In this document: positions 7,240-15,139 of the stretch, piece by piece | Layout of the letters: every line of letters starts with the position of its first letter | Position numbering within the stretch: the stretch's first letter is position 1 | Source: CAZOKO01 sp964580455 | Lineage (GTDB): Bacteria; Desulfobacterota; WTBG01 | DNA: 20,623 bases | NCBI GenBank assembly: GCA_964580455.1 | Contig: CAZOKO010000043.1 | Span: 1-20,623 of the forward strand | Direction of reading: 5' to 3' | Translations under genes and position numbers: made by a program | The notes under the pieces: generated by a model | Told to the model about the DNA's origin: nothing | Database searches by the model: none | Seen by the model: the letters and a program-made list of their open reading frames with translations, nothing else

Positions 7240-8919
7240 TCATCGATAGCTTCCCATTAAACCTATTTTTTGTAGTGCATCTTGTAATGAAAGATAATAA
7301 ATATGTTCTCCATATTTCTCTTTCCAACCGGCTTTAGCAACTAAATCGCGCACTGGTCCTTTCATCCCGGCAAAAGCAAAAGTAATTCCCATCTCTTTAT
7401 AATTTTTCATTATTTTATCTATAGTATTAATGGCTACTGCATCGATATCATTTACTCCAGACATATCGATTGCAATCCATCTTACCTCTGGTTTATCCAA
7501 AATACTTTCCCGAAGCCTGTCTTCGAGAAAGCTCATGTTGGCAAAGTACAAAGAGGCATCCACGCGCAGAATTAGCATTTCTGGATAAGTTTTAACCTCC
7601 GGAAATCGTTTGACATTCCGAAAAACATTCTCCTTCACCAGATAGCCTAACGCTGCCGTATGAGGGTGGGAGCTACGCCAGATAAAAACCAGCAGTGAGA
7701 AAGCCACTCCGATAAGAATCCCCTGTTCGATCCCAAGAGTTAAAGTTGCGACAAACGAGAGCACAAGTGTCCATCCATCAATCTGTTTCACCTTGAAATA
7801 ATGCCTGGCTTCCTTTACATCAATCAATCCAAAAACCGCAACTATGATGATTGCAGCTAATACCGCTTTGGGAAGGTAAAAAAACAGGGGGGTAAAAAAA
7901 AGCAGTGTCATGATGATTAACAAGCCAGTAATGATCGAAGCAAGGGCTGTACGCGCTCCTGCCTGATAGTTAACGGCGGTACGAGAAAAGCCTCCTGTTA
8001 CTGGATATGCGGAAAAGAAAGAACCAACCATATTGGCGAGACCCAATCCCTTTAGTTCCTGGTTTGAGTCGATATTGTAATTTTCTTTAGCAGCAATCAG
8101 TTTGCCGATTGAAATCGATTCCATAAATGCAACAAAAAAGATAGTCATCGCCGTTGGCAAAAGGACAACCATCGAGTTAAGGCTGAATGTGGGAACTGAA
8201 AAGCCAGGAAGTCCTTTTGGCACACTTCCTATAATTTCGACCCCAAGCTCATGTAAACGGAGTAAGTAGACACCCAGTGCACCTCCTGCCACCACTAAGA
8301 TGGGAGCCGGGAAATGGGGTTTTTTCTTTCGAAATATAACAAGAACTGCAATGCTTGCTAATCCAATAGTTAGTGTGATTATATTTATCTCCCCGATTCG
8401 CTGTCCGGTTTCCAGCAGTACATTGAAGGCAGAATAGCCACCCATCAATTTAATACCAAGAAGATGTTTCAACTGACTCAACATGATCACAATTGCGGCA
8501 GCCGAGGTGAATCCATTGATGACTGCTTCAGATAGGAAGTTGACAAGGAATCCCATTCTAAAAAGGCCCATGGCAAATTGAATTACACCCACCATGAGTG
8601 AAAGTAATATGATGAGGGAGAGGTATTCCCCTGTTCCCGGTTTGCCCATTTTGGAAGCTCCCACAAACACCAGGAGAGATACCATCGCAACAGGACCTAC
8701 CGCCAGCTGCCGGGATGAACCAAACATGGCATAAATAATCAATGGAACGGTGGAAGAGTATAACCCGATCACAGGAGGTAATCCGGCTAGCATTGCGTAG
8801 GCCATCGCCTGTGGAACCAGCATGATGGCAACGATTAAACCTGCTGACAGGTCACCGGTCAGATCACTTCGCTTATAGGTTTTAAACCATCCAAAGGCCG
8901 GGATGATTTTTTCGATCAT
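7240..8919 (-). CDS. SulP-family anion permease with C-terminal STAS domain
   Basis: A 559-residue inner-membrane anion transporter of the SulP (SLC26) family. The N-terminus carries the family signature: DLSAGLIVAIMLVPQAMAYA, then AGLPPVIGLYSS and QLAVGPVAMVSLL. The membrane region runs to about residue 410 in the usual 14-segment arrangement and includes AYPVTGGFSRTAVNYQAGA. A STAS domain fills about 445-545, with AIDMSGVNDIDAVA at the position where anti-sigma antagonists are phosphorylated; the usual phospho-acceptor Ser is Ala here. Known members move sulfate, bicarbonate or other oxyanions, and the substrate cannot be read from sequence. The adjacent YeeE/YedE-type sulfur-transport gene favours a sulfur anion. 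A 189-bp gap separates it from that gene, so it may have its own promoter. Start ATG 8919 follows AGGAG. Confidence 0.92.
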   Translation of the reverse strand: MIEKIIPAFGWFKTYKRSDLTGDLSAGLIVAIMLVPQAMAYAMLAGLPPVIGLYSSTVPLIIYAMFGSSRQLAVGPVAMVSLLVFVGASKMGKPGTGEYLSLIILLSLMVGVIQFAMGLFRMGFLVNFLSEAVINGFTSAAAIVIMLSQLKHLLGIKLMGGYSAFNVLLETGQRIGEINIITLTIGLASIAVLVIFRKKKPHFPAPILVVAGGALGVYLLRLHELGVEIIGSVPKGLPGFSVPTFSLNSMVVLLPTAMTIFFVAFMESISIGKLIAAKENYNIDSNQELKGLGLANMVGSFFSAYPVTGGFSRTAVNYQAGARTALASIITGLLIIMTLLFFTPLFFYLPKAVLAAIIIVAVFGLIDVKEARHYFKVKQIDGWTLVLSFVATLTLGIEQGILIGVAFSLLVFIWRSSHPHTAALGYLVKENVFRNVKRFPEVKTYPEMLILRVDASLYFANMSFLEDRLRESILDKPEVRWIAIDMSGVNDIDAVAINTIDKIMKNYKEMGITFAFAGMKGPVRDLVAKAGWKEKYGEHIYYLSLQDALQKIGLMGSYR

Positions 8920-9108
8920 CCTTTTAACACTCCTAAGGAAAATGTGTGTGTTCGTAAGGGAACAAGTTTTCTGGCTTAATTAGCGGAGCTTAGCTATTTT
9001 TCCGATGGTGGCTTTTGGGGTAATCTGAAGCAAGGGAACTGCCCTAAAAAACAGAGAATGCCGATGGCCTCTGTGATGTTTCTTCTTCCGCAGTGCGGGG
9101 AAGTAAAG
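8920..9108. other. Intergenic gap between the SulP and YeeE genes
   Basis: This 189-bp stretch holds no ORF of note. A weak imperfect stem (CTTCC...GGAAG, around 9090-9108) lies just after the YeeE stop on the minus strand, with no T-run after it. I see no convincing promoter, though the spacing would allow one for SulP. Confidence 0.4.
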
Positions 9109-9549
9109 CTACAGTCCAGATTTCTCAATCCACAATAGCAGGGTAATAATCCCCATAACAACGGGAATAACGACTACCCAGGGATTCACCTTCAGCAACT
9201 GTGGCCAGGTAAGCTCACCGAAATACCCTTTGCTCAAAATCTTTCTGTCTAACTCTGGATAGATCGCGGCAAACAGACCAGCTCCAATGAAAATACCGGT
9301 AACTCCTCCCAACAGCGCATCAAGATATCCCTGTCCGACAGCACCGGCTACCGTACCGGGGCAATAGCCAAGGATGCCAAATCCTACACCGAAGATCAGA
9401 CCACCTATAACGGTAGAGCCAAAAGATCCCGGCTTAGGATGCAGTGCTACCAACCCCAGGCTCCTGAGCAGGTATATGTTCCGTTTCAAAGGAAAGTGGA
9501 CAGGTTTGGGGTATAAACTAAGGGATGGTTTGAGGTATAATAGATACAA
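9109..9549 (-). CDS. YeeE/YedE (DUF395) sulfur-transport protein, 5'-truncated by IS3 element
   Basis: The YeeE/YedE family are inner-membrane proteins linked to thiosulfate or other sulfur-compound uptake. The true family region begins at LGLVALHPKPG (about residue 31). It includes GGLIFGVGFGILGYCPGT with the conserved Cys of the family, a second Gly-rich helix (YLDALLGGVTGIFIGAGLFAAIYP) and a final helix near the C-terminus. About 24 N-terminal codons come from the left end of the IS3 element, read on its antisense strand, and replace the first one or two membrane helices normally found. The ATG at 9549 lies inside the IS. No native upstream part of the gene exists on the other side of the IS, where the kinase gene lies instead. 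The product is probably non-functional unless the IS supplies a promoter and start. Confidence 0.72.
   Translation of the reverse strand: MYLLYLKPSLSLYPKPVHFPLKRNIYLLRSLGLVALHPKPGSFGSTVIGGLIFGVGFGILGYCPGTVAGAVGQGYLDALLGGVTGIFIGAGLFAAIYPELDRKILSKGYFGELTWPQLLKVNPWVVVIPVVMGIITLLLWIEKSGL
9477..9508 (+). repeat. IS3 left terminal inverted repeat
   Basis: The left tip of the element is imperfectly repeated, inverted, at 10969-11000 (22 of 32 positions identical by eye). It begins with the TG dinucleotide used by IS3-type transposases. Confidence 0.8.
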
Positions 9550-9554
9550 AGGAG
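9536..9554 (+). promoter_or_regulatory. IS3 transposase -10 box and Shine-Dalgarno
   Basis: A consensus TATAAT (9536-9541) is followed by AAAGGAGG (9548-9555 region) nine bases before the orfA ATG. The -35 is poor (ATAAAC at about 9513-9518, 17-bp spacing). The ribosome site would start immediately after a short leader. Confidence 0.55.
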
Positions 9555-9563
9555 GAAAGAGCT

Positions 9564-9917
9564 ATGAAACCTAAAGACCATCAAAATCCTGAATCTGTGG
9601 TAAGGGAGATTAAGCGACAAACTCGCCGAAAGTTTTCAGCAGAGGAAAAGATTAGGATCATTCTGGAAGGGCTCAAAGGAGAAGAAAGTATTGCTACCAT
9701 ATGCCGCAGAGAAGGTATCGCACCAACCATGTATTACAAGTGGAGCAAAGCGTTTTTGGAGGCAGGCAAACGCCAATTGCAGGGGGATACGATCAGGGAG
9801 GCAAGCAGTAGTGAAGTAACAGATCTTCGCAAAGAGAATGAGCAATTAAAGCATCTGGTGGCAGAGGTCAGCTTGAAGAATCGAGTATTAAAAAAAAGCT
9901 TGAGTGGTTTGGAATAG
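9564..9917 (+). CDS. IS3-family transposase OrfA (DNA-binding protein)
   Basis: A protein of 117 residues that binds the IS ends and regulates transposition. Residues about 21-70 form the HTH_Tnp_1 helix-turn-helix: RRKFSAEEKIRIILEGLKGE, then SIATICRREGIAPTMYYKWS. Residues about 85-113 form a leucine-zipper-like coiled coil (VTDLRKENEQLKHLVAEVSL) for oligomerisation. The start is fixed by the AAAGGAGG Shine-Dalgarno. The 3' end contains a run of eight A followed by G, where a -1 shift would enter the orfB frame and make the OrfAB fusion transposase. Length and layout are normal for the family. Confidence 0.93.
   Translation: MKPKDHQNPESVVREIKRQTRRKFSAEEKIRIILEGLKGEESIATICRREGIAPTMYYKWSKAFLEAGKRQLQGDTIREASSSEVTDLRKENEQLKHLVAEVSLKNRVLKKSLSGLE
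9890..9898 (+). other. Programmed -1 ribosomal frameshift site (A8G)
   Basis: Eight A followed by G give the classic A-AAA-AAG slippery heptamer of IS3 elements, six codons before the orfA stop. After a -1 shift the frame is open (KLEWFGIEVFKY) straight into the ATG of orfB, so a continuous OrfAB protein would be made. No downstream pseudoknot was tested. Confidence 0.82.
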
Positions 9918-9931
9918 AGGTTTTTAAGTAC

Positions 9932-10915
9932 ATGAGATACTCTCAGGCTGAAAAGATGGAGATTATCCGGTTAGTAGAAAACTCTGAAGTGAGTGTGAAA
10001 AGGACACTCAAGGAGCTTGGTATCAACCGGAGCACGTTTTACAAGTGGTATCAGCGGTATGTAGAGGATGGATACGACGGATTGGCGTATAAATACCAGC
10101 CACCCCGGCAGTTCTGGAATGCCATTCCCCCAGGGGAACGTGAGAAGGTAGTAGAGATTGCCCTTGAGTATCCTGAGAAATCTGCCCGGGAGCTGGCGTG
10201 GTACATTACCGATACTCAGGGGTATTACCTATCAGAGTCAAGCGTGTACAGGATATTAAGGGAACACGATTTAGTAGCCAGTCCAGTGTACACGGTAATG
10301 ACCGCAGCGGATAAGTTTTTTGAACCGACGAAGGCTGTCAATGAACTGTGGCAAACGGATTTTACCTATTTGAAGGTAGTTGGATGGGGCTGGTACTATT
10401 TATCGACGGTGATGGATGACTATTCCCGGTACATTCTGGCATGGCGACTCTGTACCGGTATGTCGACCGATGAGGTGAAAGAAACTATTGAGGAGGCATT
10501 ACAGTTTACCGGTGTACGCCATGTAAGAATCATAGAGCGTCCCCGGTTGCTCTCTGATAACGGTCCCTGCTATATTTCAAAAGCATTTGAGGAGTATTTA
10601 GATGTTGAAGGAATCAGCCACATTCGAGGCAAGCCGTATCATCCCATGACTCAGGGGAAGATAGAGCGGTACCATCGGTCAATGAAAAATATCATCCGGT
10701 TAGCCAACTATTATTTTCCCTCTGAACTAGAGGATCAGATACAGCTCTTTGTGAAATATTACAACGTTGAGCGCTACCACGAAGCCCTGGATAATGTGAC
10801 ACCCGCAGATGTGTATTATGGCAGAGACCAGGAGATAAAAGAGAGACGGGATCGTATAAGAAAAAAGACTATGCGGTTACGACGGACACAAAATTGTTCT
10901 TTGAGAATTGCGTGA
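9932..10915 (+). CDS. IS3-family transposase OrfB (DDE integrase core)
   Basis: The catalytic half of the transposase, 327 residues. An N-terminal helix-turn-helix (about 3-52, with TLKELGINRSTFYKWYQRY) precedes the HTH_21-like region, and the rve integrase core runs from about 130. The catalytic triad is complete: D143 in QTDFTYLK, D209 in LLSDNGPCY, and E245 in QGKIERYH, with exactly 35 residues between the last two as in IS3 and retroviral integrases. The conserved HPMTQGKIERYHRSMK and YYNVERYHEAL segments are also present. It can start at ATG 9932 but is more likely produced mainly as OrfAB through the upstream slippage site. There is no frameshift or stop, so the enzyme looks functional. 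Confidence 0.95.
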   Translation: MRYSQAEKMEIIRLVENSEVSVKRTLKELGINRSTFYKWYQRYVEDGYDGLAYKYQPPRQFWNAIPPGEREKVVEIALEYPEKSARELAWYITDTQGYYLSESSVYRILREHDLVASPVYTVMTAADKFFEPTKAVNELWQTDFTYLKVVGWGWYYLSTVMDDYSRYILAWRLCTGMSTDEVKETIEEALQFTGVRHVRIIERPRLLSDNGPCYISKAFEEYLDVEGISHIRGKPYHPMTQGKIERYHRSMKNIIRLANYYFPSELEDQIQLFVKYYNVERYHEALDNVTPADVYYGRDQEIKERRDRIRKKTMRLRRTQNCSLRIA

Positions 10916-10968
10916 AAAGTGATATATGAAAGATCTTACATTGCTAATAGTGTCTCTTAGTTTTTCAT

Positions 10969-11000
10969 CAAATTTGTCCACAACCATTTGAAGACGTACA
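10969..11000 (-). repeat. IS3 right terminal inverted repeat
   Basis: The inverted partner of the left tip, ending in CA. The stop codon of the kinase gene begins 19 bp beyond it. Confidence 0.8.
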
Positions 11001-11019
11001 AATTTGGAACTCTCCAGAC

Positions 11020-14010
11020 TTAAACTAAGTTCGATCTAATCATCCCCTTAGTTCCAAAATTACTCTTAATTTCCATCCCTTCCTGAACCAGCTCTAAGAC
11101 TTGGTTTACATGGAAAGGCTTATTGACTACTAAATCTACTCCTCTTTCCTTCAATTCAGAATTTCCCAGTTGTATTTCCCATCCAGTAATAAGTGCTACC
11201 GGTGTATTTCTGTTTATCTTCTTTGTTTCCTCTGCTACCTGCCAGCCAGACATCCCCGGCATGCCCAGATCGGTAAAAACAAGATCAAAATCTTTCTTCT
11301 TAAACATCTTTATCCCTTCACTACCACGGGAAGCAGTTTCAACCTCATAGCCACCGTCAGTTAAAATGTCTTTGAGAAGCTCACGTACTCCTTCCTCATC
11401 TTCAACAACAAGAATTTTTGCTTTTTCCCGTTCCCTTGGCAGGGGTTTTACCTCCACTTCACTTATTTTTCCAGATATTACAGGAAGCTTTATGGTAAAT
11501 ATAGTCCCTTTACCTTCTACACTTTCTGTCTTAATAATTCCTCGATGACGATTTATAATCCCATAGGAGACACTCATCCCTAATCCAGTTGACTGAGGAC
11601 CTTTAGTTGTGAAGAAGGGGTCAAAGATCCTGTCTCTTATGGCTTTAGGAATACCAGTACCTGTATCCTCTAATTTAACAAAAACATTCCTGCCCTTCTT
11701 GAAAGTCTTAATCTTAATTTGACCACCCTGAGGCATGGCATCAAGGGCATTGTTTATAAAGTTGGTGAATACCTCCCTCAACTCCGAGGCACTTCCTGCT
11801 ATGGAAGGAAGAGAAGAAAGCTCTTTTATAATTTTTATTTTTATTCCTTTCGACTCAGTATCATCCTTCCATCTCATCCGGGTAAATTCCAGGGCATGGC
11901 CTATCAACTCATTAATATCTACTTGAGTAAAGTTTTTATCATCAGCTCTTCTTCGGGAGAACTCCTGAATTCTTCTAACAGTTTCTGTACCATCAAGTGA
12001 GGCCTTCTCTATAATTTCTAAACCTTTCTTTAAATCATGAACTGATTTTCTGCTTTCCCGTTTTCCTGATGGAGGTTCAATCTTCATTTTCAACAACTGG
12101 ACCCTGCCCAGTATGGCGGCAAGCACATTGTTAAAGTCATGGGCTACCCCTCCAGCCAGCTCTCCCAGTGATTTTAGCTTCTCTGCCTGAAGCATCATAC
12201 TCTCAACCCTCTTCTTTTCCGTAACATCTCTGGTAAAAACCACACCTCCTATGACGTTCCCATCTTTGTCTCTAAGGAGAGATCTATTAGATTCTATAAA
12301 TATACGCTGACCATCCTTTCTTTGCCAGATTCCTTCATCGTCAATGATTATCCCTTCACTAAAAAGCTTTTTAATAGTTTCCAATGCCTTTGAGCGAAGC
12401 TTTTTGTCTGCGGGAGCCAAAAGAGAACTGTGTTTTCCTATAAGCTCATCCCTTGAATAGCCAACCATCTTTTCTATGGCATTATTAACCATGGTTATAT
12501 TTCCCTGAGGATCAGTAACCAGGATAGCATCAGCAGAGGTCTTAAATAGATTTTCTAAAAATTCCTTATCCTCTCCGGTCTTTATTTCAACTTTTTTCCT
12601 TTCTGTGATATCTCGTATTATACCAACTGCTCCAGTCCTCTCTCCTTCTTTGTTGCAGAAGTAAATCATATTATCTTCAACAGGGACCACCTTATTGTCT
12701 TTGCGAATATGGTAGCTCTCCACATTGGATACCTTTCCTTCTTCAATTAACCTGGATAACCAGGTTCTCGTACTGTTAAAAAAATCCTCATTTATCTCTA
12801 CCAATTCTCCTGTAGTAGACTCATATGTCCCCTCTTTTAGTGGTGAAAATTCAGCCGTATGCTTTCCCAGTATCTCTTCCTTTGCATAACCAATCATATT
12901 CAAAAATGATTTGTTAACCCTGGTAATATACCCTTTATTATCAGTAGTCATAATTGGATCCAATGAACTTTCTATCACATTGTCCAGAAAATCTCTTGTT
13001 TCCTTTAACTCTTCTTCCATCTCTTTTCTTTCAGCTATATCCCTTATGGCTAACTGAACCAGATTCCTTCCCTGATATCTAATATCTGATACTTTTATCT
13101 CCCCAAGTCTCTTATTACCATCTTTTCCTGAAAGCGTAATCTCACCCGCATTCTCTTTTATTACCTTTCTAATAAACTCCTCAAAAGGAAGTATCTCCTT
13201 TTTTTTATGCTCCAGCGAAAACAAATCAAGAACCTGATTCATTCTGAGCAATTCTTTATTCGTATATCCCAACCAGTTTTCTGTCTGTTTATTACAATCA
13301 ATTATTTTCCCCGACAGGGGGTCTATGATCAACAGTGCATCTCTTGCCCCCTCAAAGGTTGCCCTGAATTTCTCTTCCGATTCCTTTAACTTTAGGTAGG
13401 AAATAGTATTGGTAAAGATAGAGGTCGCAAAAGCAGAAAATATAGACATTACCCTCATATTATCATCACTGAAGGCATTGGTTTGGGAACTGCTGAGATT
13501 GATTACACCCAGTACCTGCTGCTGAGAAATAAAAGGACAGCATAAAAGTGAACCAATAAGAGGACGTGTTTTCTTGCCGTGATCAAAACGCTTGTCATTC
13601 TTTACATCATTAATGAGAATGGGTTTACCTTCAAGAGCCACCTTCCCGGCAATCCCTTTCCCAAGAGAGAAAAAAACATCTGAATCTTCCAACTTTCCAA
13701 AGTATCTGCTTGATTTATCTTTACTCCCCTTAGCAACTTTGAGGATCAACTTATTTGATTCTGAATTCTTGAGCATAAGAGAGCAGTTTTCGGCATTAGT
13801 TTCTTCTATGATAATTTCAGCCAGCTTATGGCAAAATAGTTCGAGGTCGAAAGTACAACTGATAATATCTCCAACACTCCTTAAGAGAGAGAGCTCTTTT
13901 ACTTTCCTTTCAAAGCGTAAATTGGTTTTTTCCAGAGTTCTTGCGTAGAGATCACGTTCTTCCTTCAATCTCTTATTTTCATCCATAATATTTTTTCTTT
14001 CCTGACTCAT
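11020..14010 (-). CDS. Hybrid sensor histidine kinase (GAF-PAS-PAS-PAS-HisKA-HATPase-REC)
   Basis: A soluble 996-residue sensor kinase with no membrane segment. The order is a coiled-coil start (about 5-42), a GAF domain (about 45-200, with LGKGIAGKVALEGKP and GVINLSSSQ) and three PAS domains (about 212-328, 340-472, 482-600), each ending in a PAC-like 'RDI(A/T)ER' or RDVTEKK. The HisKA H-box GELAGGVAHDFNNVL has the phospho-acceptor at H624. The HATPase has N-box N754, DTGTGIP (782-788) and GLGMSVSYG (809-817). A receiver domain (about 864-980) has the acidic pair E870/D871, phospho-acceptor D914 in VFTDLGMPG, T942 and K964, all intact. NtrB-like FNN in the H-box is typical of this class. It is separated from the HDOD gene by 219 bp with a palindrome, and the IS3 element lies right behind its stop. 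The signal sensed is unknown. Confidence 0.93.
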   Translation of the reverse strand: MSQERKNIMDENKRLKEERDLYARTLEKTNLRFERKVKELSLLRSVGDIISCTFDLELFCHKLAEIIIEETNAENCSLMLKNSESNKLILKVAKGSKDKSSRYFGKLEDSDVFFSLGKGIAGKVALEGKPILINDVKNDKRFDHGKKTRPLIGSLLCCPFISQQQVLGVINLSSSQTNAFSDDNMRVMSIFSAFATSIFTNTISYLKLKESEEKFRATFEGARDALLIIDPLSGKIIDCNKQTENWLGYTNKELLRMNQVLDLFSLEHKKKEILPFEEFIRKVIKENAGEITLSGKDGNKRLGEIKVSDIRYQGRNLVQLAIRDIAERKEMEEELKETRDFLDNVIESSLDPIMTTDNKGYITRVNKSFLNMIGYAKEEILGKHTAEFSPLKEGTYESTTGELVEINEDFFNSTRTWLSRLIEEGKVSNVESYHIRKDNKVVPVEDNMIYFCNKEGERTGAVGIIRDITERKKVEIKTGEDKEFLENLFKTSADAILVTDPQGNITMVNNAIEKMVGYSRDELIGKHSSLLAPADKKLRSKALETIKKLFSEGIIIDDEGIWQRKDGQRIFIESNRSLLRDKDGNVIGGVVFTRDVTEKKRVESMMLQAEKLKSLGELAGGVAHDFNNVLAAILGRVQLLKMKIEPPSGKRESRKSVHDLKKGLEIIEKASLDGTETVRRIQEFSRRRADDKNFTQVDINELIGHALEFTRMRWKDDTESKGIKIKIIKELSSLPSIAGSASELREVFTNFINNALDAMPQGGQIKIKTFKKGRNVFVKLEDTGTGIPKAIRDRIFDPFFTTKGPQSTGLGMSVSYGIINRHRGIIKTESVEGKGTIFTIKLPVISGKISEVEVKPLPREREKAKILVVEDEEGVRELLKDILTDGGYEVETASRGSEGIKMFKKKDFDLVFTDLGMPGMSGWQVAEETKKINRNTPVALITGWEIQLGNSELKERGVDLVVNKPFHVNQVLELVQEGMEIKSNFGTKGMIRSNLV

Positions 14011-14065
14011 AGCTTATTTCACCTGTCTGGTGCCTGAACGAAAACCTGTTCTTGTCTTTTATTAG

Positions 14066-14197
14066 AAATTCGATGCACGAAACAAAATAAATAATTGAGG
14101 AATTTAAGAATTTAGGAATTGCGAATTGAGAAAATTCCTAAATCCCTCAATTCCTGAATCCCTAAATTTTTAATGCTTTGTTTCGGTATTCGGATTT
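14066..14197. repeat. Long imperfect palindrome (MITE- or REP-like) between HDOD and kinase genes
   Basis: The 219-bp gap contains a roughly 130-bp inverted repeat. The inner arms ATTTAGGAATT (14110-14120) and AATTCCTAAAT (14133-14143) are perfect over 11 bp around a 12-base loop. The outer arms CGAAACAAA (14078-14086) and TTTGTTTCG (14177-14185) are perfect over 9 bp. Between them the arms consist of degenerate copies of a 16-bp unit: AATTCCTAAATCCCTC at 14133 and AATTCCTGAATCCCTA at 14149 in tandem, with inverted versions on the left. No ORF is inside. It could be a non-autonomous mobile element, an intergenic repeat or a structured leader. Confidence 0.7.
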
Positions 14198-14226
14198 TTG
14201 ACCGAAATAATGGTGTTTTCGGTCAA
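14198..14226. repeat. Perfect 10-bp hairpin after the HDOD gene
   Basis: TTGACCGAAA (14198-14207) and TTTCGGTCAA (14217-14226) are perfect reverse complements around a 9-base loop, just past the HDOD stop. On the minus strand the stem is followed by A-rich rather than T-rich sequence, so it is not a standard intrinsic terminator. An operator or mRNA-stabilising hairpin is possible. Confidence 0.6.
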
Positions 14227-14229
14227 GCA

Positions 14230-15132
14230 CTATTTAATAGAACTTATGAATGCTTTTACCTTGTCTTCCTCATTCTTAAGTTCAGTAATCATTTGATCTA
14301 TCTCCTTTTCGTCAATACAAAGTTCCTCTCGAGCCGCTTTCTGAAAAGGAGGGATCGTTTTATTTCCACTGCTCCCAATATCGGCTCTCCTGCAAACAAT
14401 ATTAGCAAGATGTATAACAGAAGTTATATGAATATCTTCCTGTTCTACTTCCTTTACCTTATGATGGTATCCAACAGAGTTGGCAAGAGACGGAGGCAAT
14501 TTCCATTTATTGCATAACCAATTACCCACATCTGCGTGTGTAAAACCAAGTGTCTTCTCCTCGATATCCACAAGGGCGATTCCATTCTCTTGCGCTTTTT
14601 CGAGTATCGTTTCATATTCTTTAGAAAAGAAATTTACCAAAACTAACTTGCCTATATCATGAAGTAGAGAAGCAGTGAAGGCGGTTTCTTCATCGAGCTT
14701 CCCTGACCTTTTGCAGATGATTCTAGCAGCGAGCGAACAACCCACGGAGTGTTTCCAAAACTCATCCTGCATGAGGTAAGTTGTTTTGTTTGTCACTTTC
14801 ACAGCATCAAATACCGTAATCCCAAGGGATAAACTTTTTACCTGCTCAAAACCCAGAACAACTACAGCATGTTGGATAGTTGAAATTTCTCTTGAGAGAC
14901 CGTAATAGGCTGAATTGGCCACCTTCAGCAATCTGGAAGAAATCGCTTGATCATAGGAGATTAAATCGCTCAAATTCTTTGCCGTAGTTTTTTCATCCTG
15001 AGCCAAGAATACTACCTTCTGGATCATTTCAGGCAAAGTGGGAAGATTATCAACCTCATTGCATATAAATTGCTTAACTTTATCCTGGTCCATAAAAAGC
15101 ATACTATTTAGAGAGAAGTTTATTTGCTCCAC
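14230..15132 (-). CDS. HDOD-domain signalling protein
   Basis: HDOD proteins are non-hydrolytic or divergent HD-fold regulators linked to cyclic-di-GMP, motility and development. The domain fills about residues 25-225: NLPTLPEMIQKV at its start, DQAISSRLLKVANSAYYG (about 61-78), and VVLGFEQVKSLSLG. The HD pair is kept in ASLLHDIGKL (H158/D159), as are EFWKHSV and SVGYHHKVKE downstream. The C-terminal 60 residues are charged and helical. The start used is GTG 15132, seven bases after the ATPase stop, implying translational coupling; ATG codons at residues 11 and 14 are alternatives, since no clear Shine-Dalgarno precedes the GTG. It is the third intact gene of a PilZ-ATPase-HDOD series and probably acts downstream of cyclic-di-GMP with its neighbours. 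Confidence 0.9.
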   Translation of the reverse strand: MEQINFSLNSMLFMDQDKVKQFICNEVDNLPTLPEMIQKVVFLAQDEKTTAKNLSDLISYDQAISSRLLKVANSAYYGLSREISTIQHAVVVLGFEQVKSLSLGITVFDAVKVTNKTTYLMQDEFWKHSVGCSLAARIICKRSGKLDEETAFTASLLHDIGKLVLVNFFSKEYETILEKAQENGIALVDIEEKTLGFTHADVGNWLCNKWKLPPSLANSVGYHHKVKEVEQEDIHITSVIHLANIVCRRADIGSSGNKTIPPFQKAAREELCIDEKEIDQMITELKNEEDKVKAFISSIK

Positions 15133-15139
15133 TAATTAA

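Larger units (their letters stand above)
9477..11000 (+). mobile_element. IS3-family insertion sequence, complete, 1524 bp
   Basis: The element is bounded by imperfect terminal inverted repeats beginning 5'-TG and ending CA-3', as is usual for IS3. The tips TGTTCCGTTTCAAAGG (left) and TGTACGTCTTCAAATGG (right, reverse complement) match at 22 of the first 32 positions, with shared blocks TTCAAA, GTGGACA and TTTG. It carries orfA and orfB in the order and frames expected for IS3. Flanks read GGTATA on the left and AATTTG on the right, so no 3-5 bp target duplication is visible. Both ORFs are intact, so it may still be active. The subgroup cannot be assigned from sequence alone. Confidence 0.88.

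Noticed and set aside
9084..9108. Terminator after the YeeE gene
   Set aside because: The stem needs a bulge and a very small loop and has no T-run.
9470..11006. Target-site duplication flanking the IS3 element
   Set aside because: Left flank GGTATA and right flank AATTTG share no 3-5 bp direct repeat at the inferred tips.
14198..14226. Intrinsic terminator for the HDOD gene
   Set aside because: The stem is perfect but has no T-run after it on the minus strand.
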